DNA from: Acidobacteriota bacterium
GTDB taxonomy: Bacteria; Acidobacteriota; Terriglobia; Bryobacterales; Bryobacteraceae
NCBI GenBank assembly: GCA_025354525.1
Contig: JANXMS010000086.1
Span: 1 to 37,539, forward strand
Reading direction: 5' to 3'
DNA: 37,539 nt
Positions 31,723 through 37,539 of this stretch are shown piece by piece. The stretch's first letter is position 1. Each line of letters opens with the position of its first letter. Under the pieces are notes generated by a model, which was not told the DNA's origin, made no database searches, and worked only from the letters and a program-made list of their open reading frames with translations. The position numbers and the translations under genes were made by a program.

Positions 31723-32325
31723 ATGGGAACCTTACCCAACTACGTTGTGGGGATTGGCGGCTCCGCTGGAAGTCTAGTCGCGTTCAAAGACCTCCTCGGC
31801 TGCCTTCCGTTTAATACGGGGATGGCGTTTGTCTTTGTTGCTCACATCGTACCGGACGCCAATAGTTACTTGGCTGAAATTCTGTCCAGATGTACAACTA
31901 TGCCAACAATGGTGGCCTCCACGGCGATGGCGATCCAGGCCAATCACGTCTACGTAAGCGCTCCGAACTCAGATCTTCTGATAGAGAACTATCGCTTCAA
32001 AGTAGTCTGCCCCCGCACGAAAAGGAACGTGCTCATAGACTACCTATTTGCTTCTCTAGCCGATGCGATGGGGTCGGGTGCGATCGGCATCGTCCTATCT
32101 GGATACCATGGCGACGGTACTGAGGGATGCAGACAGATTAAAGCGAAGGGAGGAATAACCTTCGCCCAGGACTCCTCGGCCGAAGTACGCGATATGCCTT
32201 TCAGTGCTCAGGATGCGGGCTATATTGATTTCGTCCTTTCCCCAAGTAAAATCGCAGACGCGCTTGCCGAAATCGCAATCGCCTCAAACGGAAATTCTTC
32301 GCCAGTACACCGCCGAAAAAAATAA
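31723..32325 (+). CDS. Stand-alone CheB methylesterase (no receiver domain)
   Basis: 200 residues, only the CheB catalytic domain. The serine-hydrolase triad is visible: Ser14 in GIGGSAGS, His41 in FVAHIVPD and Asp131 in LSGYHGDGTEG. FAQDSSAEVRDMPFSAQDAGYIDFVLSP near the end is typical of CheB. The N-terminal receiver domain that normally controls CheB is absent, so activity would be unregulated or controlled through a partner, possibly the adjacent KaiC. CheB removes methyl groups from chemoreceptors or deamidates them; no cheR or receptor gene is near. Same codon use as the KaiC gene, 3 nt apart. Confidence 0.88.
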   Translation: MGTLPNYVVGIGGSAGSLVAFKDLLGCLPFNTGMAFVFVAHIVPDANSYLAEILSRCTTMPTMVASTAMAIQANHVYVSAPNSDLLIENYRFKVVCPRTKRNVLIDYLFASLADAMGSGAIGIVLSGYHGDGTEGCRQIKAKGGITFAQDSSAEVRDMPFSAQDAGYIDFVLSPSKIADALAEIAIASNGNSSPVHRRKK

Positions 32326-32355
32326 GCGAATCCCCTCCCCCGAATCGTCAAAATC
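32326..32355 (-). pseudogene. Degenerate second copy of the response-regulator 3' end
   Basis: On the minus strand the sequence TTGACGATTCGGGGGAGGGG matches the end of the regulator gene (TTGACGGTTCGGGGGGAGGGG, within 32930-32960) with one lost G and a few changes. In the regulator this codes for the winged-helix ending ILTVRGEGYRF. The copy lies right after the CheB stop and at the far end of the toxin-antitoxin wreck. It is a duplicated or left-over regulator tail. Confidence 0.45.
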
Positions 32356-32648
32356 GACGTCCTGACTCCACCCTTGCCCCCCACCGCTCTCCGCCAACCA
32401 TGCCGGACGTGCAGGACATAGACGGCGAAGTTCGGTGAATCAACAAAAAAAGACGACCCTATGCGATCTATAAACGATCTGCCGAATCTCTTCTTGAAAA
32501 TACTCACGCTCACGGGCGTAAGCGCAACGCTCCGGGAATCGCTCCAGCGTATCTATCTGAGTATTTGGAGCCTGCTCGTTGATAGACAGAAAGGAATCTC
32601 TAATCCCAGCCTGCGCATCGGGGTGACGATTACCCGATGTCGTTTCAT
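32356..32648 (-). pseudogene. Decayed ParE/RelE-type toxin gene
   Basis: The ATG at 32648 overlaps the antitoxin stop by 3 nt (ATGA). The original protein can be pieced together from three frames: MKRHRVIVTP, then PDAQAGIRDSFLSINEQAPNT, an apparent internal deletion, IDTLERFPERCAYAREREYF, EEIRQIVYRSHRVVFF, and in another frame VDSPNFAVYVLHVRHGWRRA. This is the ParE/RelE plan (LERFPERC...EEIRQ...YRVVF...HVRHG). One base is lost near CCCCGATG, another shift is in a run of seven T, and the central helix is deleted. The lower boundary is approximate. Confidence 0.65.
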
Positions 32649-32910
32649 CGCAGCGAAATGCCATGTTCCCTCGCCAACTCTTCAAGAAACTCCCGCATCG
32701 GACGACCTTCACCCCGCGTTGCCTCCTCCAATCCCCGACTCACGCTCCGAATACTCGAAAGTTCCTCTTGGTCGTCAAGCAGTTTTTGGTAAGCATCGGC
32801 ACTCTTTTCCCATTCACGGCGAGCACCTCAAGCTGCCCCGAATCCTTAAGTCGGCGAAGGTGGTCCTTCGTGTTTCGCTGAAAGTCGCTCAACGAATCGC
32901 ATGTCAGCGC
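32645..32910 (-). pseudogene. Decayed Phd/YefM-type antitoxin gene
   Basis: Two frames give a recognisable Phd antitoxin: DSLSDFQRNTKDHLRRLKDS, GQLEVLAVNGK, then after a frame change ADAYQKLLDDQEELSSIRSV and RPMREFLEELAREHGISLR before the stop at 32645-32647. The normal AEVVVQ segment between NGK and the YQKLL helix is deleted, which shifts the frame. The 5' end is also missing because it runs into the end of the regulator gene. The gene cannot make a working antitoxin. Confidence 0.65.
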
Positions 32911-32917
32911 AAGCCCC

Positions 32918-33607
32918 CTACCCAACAAACCGATACCCCTCCCCCCGAACCGTCAATATATGCTTCGGCGTCTGCGCCTCCTCCTCCAACTTCTGCCGCA
33001 ACCATGCCACATGCACATCCACCGTCCGCGGCGTGATAAACCGCTGCTGACTCCACACCTGCCCCAATAACCACTCCCGCGTCAACACCTGCCCCCGATG
33101 GTCTATCAAGCACCGCAAAAGCTGCATCTCCTTCGCCGCCAAACTCACCGCCACCCCGTTCCGCGTCACCGAAGGCCGCGAAAAATCCACACTCACCCCC
33201 CCAAACTGAAACCGCAACACCGGCGTCAATTGCTCCTTCCCCACCCGCCGCAACAACGCCGACACCCGCGCCACCAACTCATTCGGGTCAAAAGGCTTCG
33301 CCAGATAATCGTCCGCCCCAATCTGCAAACCCAGCACCCGATCTGCCACCTGCGAACGCGCCGTCAACATCAATACCCCCCCATCAAAGCCCTGCTCCCG
33401 CATCGCCCGACACACCGCAAAACCATCCATCCCCGGCAACATCACATCCAAAATCAACAAGTCGTACCGGCCATCGGTCGCCATCCGCACCCCCTCCGGC
33501 CCCGTCCCCGCCGTCTCCACCGCATGCCCCTGCGCCCCCAAAAGGTCCGCCACCACCAGGGCAATATCCGGTTCATCTTCAACCAGCAGAATGCGCGAAT
33601 TCGTCAT
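32918..33607 (-). CDS. OmpR-family response regulator
   Basis: 229 residues. The receiver domain (residues 1-120) has phosphoacceptor Asp54 in LLILDVMLPGMDG, the acidic pocket EDEPD, the TAR switch threonine and Lys in YLAKPF. A winged-helix DNA-binding domain follows (LAAKEMQLLRCLIDHRGQVLTRE, ITPRTVDVHVAWLRQKL, ILTVRGEGYRFVG). It acts as a transcription factor after phosphorylation by the kinase gene overlapping upstream by 29 nt. The likely target is the divergent di-heme peroxidase and its own operon, judged by repeated half-sites upstream. Confidence 0.93.
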   Translation of the reverse strand: MTNSRILLVEDEPDIALVVADLLGAQGHAVETAGTGPEGVRMATDGRYDLLILDVMLPGMDGFAVCRAMREQGFDGGVLMLTARSQVADRVLGLQIGADDYLAKPFDPNELVARVSALLRRVGKEQLTPVLRFQFGGVSVDFSRPSVTRNGVAVSLAAKEMQLLRCLIDHRGQVLTREWLLGQVWSQQRFITPRTVDVHVAWLRQKLEEEAQTPKHILTVRGEGYRFVG

Positions 33608-35183
33608 ACTCCTCCAGTCTCGCCGCCGGCAGTCGCAGCGTAAATACTGAGCCCCCGGAAACCAAATTCTCTCCCGTCACACTCCCCCCGTGCGCCTTCG
33701 CAATCTCCGCCACCAAACTCAACCCCAACCCAGTCCCCCGCACCTGGTCCGCCTTCGCCCGCTCCCCCCGATAAAACGGCTCAAACAAATGCGCCAACTC
33801 CTCCGCCGGAATTCCCGCCCCCCGGTCCTGCACGCGCACCGTCACCTCCTGCCGCTCCTCCCTCCCGCCCACCTCCACCGTAATCCCAATCCATCCCCCT
33901 TCCCCCCCATGCTTCGCCGCGTTTCCAATCAAATTCTGAAACGCCCGCCGCAGCGCCACCGCGTCCCCCATCACCGGCGGAATCTCCGGCGGCGCCTGCA
34001 AATCCACCTCGCACCGAGCCCCTTCAATCTCCCCGCCCGCCGCCTCTAACCCCTCATTGATTGCATCCATCACCCGCACCGCCTCATGCGCGTTCTTCGC
34101 CCCGCCGCTCCGCGCCCCCGCAAACCCCAACACCTGCTCCACCATCTCCGTCAAATTCTCCGCATGTCGCACAATCAATTTCGTATACCGCTCCCGCTGC
34201 GCCGCGTCCTTCACCACGCCGCTCAGCAGGTTATGCCCCGCCCCCCGAATCACCGTCAACGGCGTCCGAAACTCATGCGTCACCCCCGCCACAAACGCAA
34301 ACTCCATCTCGGCCAACCGCCGTGCCTTCCCCGTATTGCGGACCAAAGCCCACCCCGCCGCCGCAATCAATACCAGCAACAAACCCGACACCGCCAAATT
34401 GCGCCAACGGCTCACCCGCACCGCCGCGTCCAACGACCCCTCCCGATGCCGCGCCGAAATCCGCCACCTTCCTCCCCCCTCCGGCCCCCCCTTCTTCCGT
34501 CCCGGCCGTAGTGTCCGCGTCGTCGCATCCGCCCCCGTCATCGCCGCCCCGTACAGCACCTTACCCCGCTCCCCCACCGTCACACTAACGTCGTATACTG
34601 ACTCCCCCATATACCTCCGTACCATCGACGGCCAATACGTCTCCCGCAGATACCCCTCGTCCAGCTCAAACAAATACCAAGCCACCTCCTCACCTTCCCG
34701 AAACTGCGGAATCTCCAAAAGCAGCGAGTCCCGCTCCACCCGAGGAGGCCCATACCCCTCCTCCACCCGCCGCAAAATCTCCTCACGAAAAGAATCCCAC
34801 TCCGGCGGCCAACTCATTGGCGTCTTCTGGCCCGTCGCCGGATCCAGTAACTCCAACCCCACCACTCCCTTCTTCGGGGTCGCCACCGCGATCCGGCTAA
34901 ACAAACGCATACGCCCCGTTCTCCCCCGGAACTCCTCCTCCTCTCGCGGCACTAACGCCTCGGTCGCTTCCCGCAAATCCCGGTCAAACGCCCGCGCCAT
35001 CAGCTCCAACTGCGTCGCCAATCCCGCCCCCATCTGCTGCCGCTCGGCCTCGCTGAGTTCACCCGTCCATCGATACTGCAATACCGCCAGCAAGCAGCAC
35101 AGACTCACCATCACCGCCACCCAGCCCCACTCCTGCACCCGCGCGCGCAATCCCAAATTACAACCTCCCTTCGCAATCTCCAT
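33579..35183 (-). CDS. Membrane sensor histidine kinase
   Basis: 534 residues. Two membrane spans (about 20-37 and 262-281) flank a periplasmic sensor of some 225 residues with no recognised fold. The cytoplasmic part has the H box VTHEFRTPLT (His303), N box QNLIGNAAKHG, G1 DRGAGIP, F box FEPFYRG and G2 GTGLGLSL, so it is a complete HisKA/HATPase_c kinase. It overlaps the regulator gene by 29 nt. Position, divergent from a periplasmic di-heme peroxidase, suggests it senses an envelope or oxidative signal, which is inference. Confidence 0.93.
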   Translation of the reverse strand: MEIAKGGCNLGLRARVQEWGWVAVMVSLCCLLAVLQYRWTGELSEAERQQMGAGLATQLELMARAFDRDLREATEALVPREEEEFRGRTGRMRLFSRIAVATPKKGVVGLELLDPATGQKTPMSWPPEWDSFREEILRRVEEGYGPPRVERDSLLLEIPQFREGEEVAWYLFELDEGYLRETYWPSMVRRYMGESVYDVSVTVGERGKVLYGAAMTGADATTRTLRPGRKKGGPEGGGRWRISARHREGSLDAAVRVSRWRNLAVSGLLLVLIAAAGWALVRNTGKARRLAEMEFAFVAGVTHEFRTPLTVIRGAGHNLLSGVVKDAAQRERYTKLIVRHAENLTEMVEQVLGFAGARSGGAKNAHEAVRVMDAINEGLEAAGGEIEGARCEVDLQAPPEIPPVMGDAVALRRAFQNLIGNAAKHGGEGGWIGITVEVGGREERQEVTVRVQDRGAGIPAEELAHLFEPFYRGERAKADQVRGTGLGLSLVAEIAKAHGGSVTGENLVSGGSVFTLRLPAARLEEYDEFAHSAG

Positions 35184-35210
35184 TAGACTCCTTCCTCCCC
35201 TCCCCGTTCC

Positions 35211-35258
35211 GTTAAGCGATGTTAAGCCCTTGCAGCTTTGCCCATAACAGTCCTTAAC
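35211..35258. promoter_or_regulatory. GTTAAG half-site cluster between kinase and peroxidase genes
   Basis: GTTAAG occurs at 35211 and 35221, exactly 10 bp apart, with an inverted CTTAAC at 35253-35258. OmpR/PhoB-type regulators bind direct repeats spaced by one helical turn. The cluster is in the 121-nt gap between the divergent kinase and peroxidase start codons, so it could control both. CCAGGAGC lies just before the peroxidase ATG as its ribosome-binding site. Confidence 0.5.
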
Positions 35259-35304
35259 GTGACATCACACCCGATCCAGGGTTTGCTGGTACCAGGAGCA
35301 TCCA

Positions 35305-37095
35305 ATGAAACTTACTACCGTCCTGCTCATCCCCGCCCTCGCTGCCAACCTCACCGCCCAACCCCCCCCGGGCGGCGGCCCACCCCTCACTTCCCTGAAG
35401 TCCGTCCCCATCCCCACGCCCCCCGGCCTCGACCGTTACGTCCGCGACACCCGCGCCCTCGTCGTCCTCGGGAAAGCCTTCTTCTGGGACATGCAAGCCG
35501 GCAGCGACGGCAAAACCGCCTGCGCCACCTGCCACTTCCACGCCGGCGCCGACCACCGCCTCCAAAACCAACTCGCCGCTCCCGCCGCCTCTTCGGCCAC
35601 CATCACCCCCAATCAAACCCTAACCCCCAGCGACTTCCCCTTCCGTCGCCTCGCCAACCCCAACGACAACCGCTCCGCCGTCCTTCGCGACACCCGCCAA
35701 ATCGCCGGGTCCGCCGGCATCTTCCATCGCAGCTTCTTCGATATCGTCCCCTCCCTCCCCGCCGAACAAGGCGCCGACCAACCCTCCACCGCCCGCTCCA
35801 CCCTCAACGGCGTCCAAACCCGCCAAGTCACCGCCCGCAACTCCCCCAGCGTCATCAACGCCGTCTTCAACGTCCGCAACTTCTGGGACGGTCGCGCCAA
35901 AGAAATCTTCACCGGTCCCACCTCCTTCGGCGATTCGGACCCCGCCTGGAACGTCCTCGCCTGGCGCGACGGTCAACTCGTCAAGGAACAAATCCGCCTC
36001 GAAAACTCCAGCCTCGCCTCCCAAGCCGTCGGCCCCGCCCTCAACGAAATCGAAATGTCCTATCTAGGCCGCACTTGGCCCAAACTCGCCGAAAAACTCC
36101 TCGCCCTCCAACCCCTCGGCCGCCAAGCCGTCGCCGCCGACGATAGCGTCCTCGGCCCCTACGCCGACCCCTCCGGCCTCGGCCTCGCTGCCAACTATCG
36201 CACCCTCATCGAAGCCGCCTTTCAACCCGCCTACTGGCAAGCCCCCGAACTCCTCGAAGCCAACTTCGCCATCTACTGGGGCCTCTCGATCCAAGCCTAC
36301 GAAGCCACCCTCGTCTCCAACAACTCCCGCGTCGACCAGTTCCTTGAAGGCAACCGACAAGCCCTCTCCGCCCTCGAACAACAAGGCCTCCGCGACTTCC
36401 AAAACGGCGGCGTCCAATGCACCCAGTGCCACCAAGGCGCCGAATTCACCGCCGCCTCGGTCTCCAACCGAACCACCCGCGGCTTCAACCCCGCCAACCC
36501 CCGCGACGCCGGTTTCTTCCGCACCGCCGTCTCCCCCCTCGCCGATGACCCTGGCCTCAACGCCCTCGACCCCTTCGGCCAACCTCTCTTCAAAGCCGCC
36601 CAGCCCAACGACACAAACGGTGCCTTCAAATCCCCCGGCCTCCGCAACGTCGAACTCACCGGACCCTACTTCCACAACGGCGGCCAGGCCACCCTCGAAC
36701 AAGTCATGGACTTTTACGCCCGCAACGGCGACTTCCCCGCCGACGGGAACCTCGGTCCCGGCATCGGCCGAATCCGCCTCAGCCCCCAGGAACGCAACTC
36801 CATCGTCGCCTTCATGAAAGCCCTCACCGACGACCGAGTCCGCTTCCAACGCGCTCCCTTTGACCATCCGGCCCTCTGCGTCCCCACCGGCCACGTCGAA
36901 GCCGCCCCCGGCATCTTGGCCACCGATACCTCCGACGCCCAGTTCGTCCTCAGCGCCATCGACCGCTGGGCCCACATCCCCGCCGTCGGCCGCGAGGGCG
37001 AAACCGTCCCCCTCCAAACCTTCGACGAACTCCTCCGCGGCATCGGCAACGATGGCTCCCGCGCCCATCACCTAACCACTCCCTGCGTGCCCTAG
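35305..37095 (+). CDS. Large di-heme cytochrome c peroxidase (MauG/CCP family)
   Basis: 596 residues, much longer than the usual 330-350. A signal peptide (MKLTTVLLIPALAANLTAQ) directs it to the periplasm, where heme is attached at CATCH and CTQCH. Family features: LGKAFFWDMQ, RNSPSVINAVFNVRNFWDGRA, IEMSYLGRTWP, AIYWGLSIQAYEATLVS and LRNVELTGPYFHNGG. The enzymes reduce hydrogen peroxide or, in MauG relatives, oxidise proteins. Extra length comes from insertions between the hemes and a C-terminal extension after residue 515. It is divergent from the two-component genes and probably under their control. Confidence 0.9.
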   Translation: MKLTTVLLIPALAANLTAQPPPGGGPPLTSLKSVPIPTPPGLDRYVRDTRALVVLGKAFFWDMQAGSDGKTACATCHFHAGADHRLQNQLAAPAASSATITPNQTLTPSDFPFRRLANPNDNRSAVLRDTRQIAGSAGIFHRSFFDIVPSLPAEQGADQPSTARSTLNGVQTRQVTARNSPSVINAVFNVRNFWDGRAKEIFTGPTSFGDSDPAWNVLAWRDGQLVKEQIRLENSSLASQAVGPALNEIEMSYLGRTWPKLAEKLLALQPLGRQAVAADDSVLGPYADPSGLGLAANYRTLIEAAFQPAYWQAPELLEANFAIYWGLSIQAYEATLVSNNSRVDQFLEGNRQALSALEQQGLRDFQNGGVQCTQCHQGAEFTAASVSNRTTRGFNPANPRDAGFFRTAVSPLADDPGLNALDPFGQPLFKAAQPNDTNGAFKSPGLRNVELTGPYFHNGGQATLEQVMDFYARNGDFPADGNLGPGIGRIRLSPQERNSIVAFMKALTDDRVRFQRAPFDHPALCVPTGHVEAAPGILATDTSDAQFVLSAIDRWAHIPAVGREGETVPLQTFDELLRGIGNDGSRAHHLTTPCVP

Positions 37096-37325
37096 TCCAG
37101 CATCGCCTTCCACCCAGCCTCGTCCTGGCCCATACTAACCCGTTTGTCCGCCCGAACCAGCGGGAGCCGCAGCGAAGTCGGCTCCCGCTCAATTTTTGCC
37201 AGCAACTCCCCCTCCGACTGCCGCAAATACTGCAACCCCGCCTTTTCGTAAGCCTTGCTCTCCCTATCCAACATCCTTAGTAGAGTAAACCGATCAATAA
37301 ACCGTTTGATCTCCCCCGGCGCCAT
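37092..37325 (-). CDS. Small hypothetical protein, downstream tandem copy
   Basis: 77 residues: MAPGEIKRFIDRFTLLRML, then DRESKAYEKAGLQYLRQSEG and a charged C-terminal part ending DEAGWKAMLD. Helical and charged; no family recognised. It is 12 nt downstream of its near-identical paralogue and converges with the peroxidase gene, overlapping its stop by 4 nt. The high identity between copies means recent duplication. Confidence 0.55.
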   Translation of the reverse strand: MAPGEIKRFIDRFTLLRMLDRESKAYEKAGLQYLRQSEGELLAKIEREPTSLRLPLVRADKRVSMGQDEAGWKAMLD

Positions 37326-37337
37326 CGGCTGCGTGCC

Positions 37338-37539
37338 CTAGTCCAGCATCGCCTTCCACCCAGCCTCGTCCTGGCCCATACTAACCCGTTTGTCCGCTCG
37401 AACCAGCGGGAGCCGCAGCAATGTAGGCTCCCGCTCAATCTTTCCGAGCAACTCCCCCTCCGACTGCCGCAAATACTGCAACCCCGCCTTCTCGTAAGCC
37501 TTGCTCTCCCTATCCAACATCCCCAGTAGAGTAAACCGA
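37338..37539 (-). CDS. Small hypothetical protein, upstream tandem copy (cut by window end)
   Basis: The frame is open to the window edge and reads RFTLLGMLDRESKAYEKAG in place of RFTLLRML... in the other copy, ending in the same DEAGWKAMLD. Differences from the copy at 37092-37325 include R to G, A to G and S to L. The true start is beyond the window, so I cannot tell whether this copy is longer and the other is a truncated duplicate. Confidence 0.5.
   Translation of the reverse strand, partial: RFTLLGMLDRESKAYEKAGLQYLRQSEGELLGKIEREPTLLRLPLVRADKRVSMGQDEAGWKAMLD

Larger units (their letters stand above)
37083..37539. repeat. 246-bp tandem duplication at the window's right end
   Basis: A unit starting CTGCGTGCCCTAG at 37083 recurs at 37329. 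The second copy is cut by the window end after 211 of 246 nt. I count about 10 differences over the shared 205 nt. The repeat unit includes the last 13 nt of the peroxidase gene, so the 3' end of that gene was copied together with the small minus-strand gene. More copies may follow outside the window. Confidence 0.85.

Noticed and set aside
30190-32325. A complete circadian kaiABC-type clock
   Set aside because: Only a KaiC-like gene is present; no kaiA or kaiB ORF could be found on either strand nearby.
32461-33036. Plus-strand ORF of 191 codons
   Set aside because: It crosses the antisense of the toxin-antitoxin relic and the regulator; the minus-strand frames have clear family homology.
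1-37539. CRISPR array, tRNA or rRNA genes, intact transposase
   Set aside because: No regularly spaced repeats, tRNA-like cloverleaf arms or conserved rRNA sequence, and no transposase or integrase domain were seen on either strand.

Overview
The window is GC-rich bacterial chromosome, most likely from an acidobacterium of the Bryobacter/Solibacter type. This inference rests on a secreted VWFA-like protein of the kind expanded in Acidobacteriota (27631-28704), many exported Tat-type or lipoprotein-type enzymes (sulfatases, gamma-glutamyltransferase, M28 and M16 peptidases, a Tat-exported enolase-superfamily enzyme), futalosine-pathway menaquinone synthesis (mqnD) and strong C-ending codon bias. 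No database search was possible, so the lineage is inferred.

Layout. 1-6.2 kb: the tail of a plus-strand gene, a bidirectional terminator, then a minus-strand run (M23 peptidase, DUF3500 protein, beta-propeller, HPt protein, mqnD, a chimeric mini-gene, a HEAT-repeat protein). 6.3-12.7 kb: two sulfatases around a plus-strand SDR dehydrogenase, with the second sulfatase in a tightly overlapping operon with a DUF72 protein and gamma-glutamyltransferase. 12.7-17.9 kb: a plus-strand operon of M28 peptidase, acyl-CoA synthetase, PrmA-like methyltransferase and rhamnonate-dehydratase-like enzyme, coupled by 1-4 nt overlaps or a 2 nt gap. 17.9-21.4 kb: an accessory patch of small genes with different codon use, including a Doc toxin with a non-Phd partner, HicAB, an uncharacterised two-gene module broken by an in-frame amber codon, and very short ORFs. 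21.4-25.9 kb: an overlapping minus operon (amidase, two M16 peptidase subunits, MsrB). 26-28.7 kb: moeA-moaC (molybdenum cofactor) followed by the VWFA protein. 28.7-29.8 kb: a YkgJ-type Cys-cluster protein, a scrap of a PLP-enzyme gene and a RidA-like gene. 29.8-32.9 kb: an AT-richer island with a double-domain KaiC ATPase and a stand-alone CheB methylesterase, bordered by an inverted-repeat element on one side and a decayed Phd/ParE toxin-antitoxin pair on the other. 32.9-37.1 kb: an OmpR-type regulator and sensor kinase divergent from a large di-heme peroxidase, with repeated GTTAAG half-sites between them. The window ends in a 246-bp tandem duplication of a small gene.

Most notable: (i) a 222-bp tandem duplication that fused the signal peptide of one gene to the last 45-46 codons of mqnD, giving a 63-codon chimeric ORF; (ii) the KaiC-CheB pair without KaiA/KaiB; (iii) a Phd/ParE wreck whose original frames can be reconstructed, next to a degenerate copy of the regulator's 3' end; (iv) the 17.9-21.4 kb patch of toxin-antitoxin-like modules. 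None is proven to be a new system. The best candidates are the KaiC-CheB pair and the 18.77-19.34 kb two-gene module.
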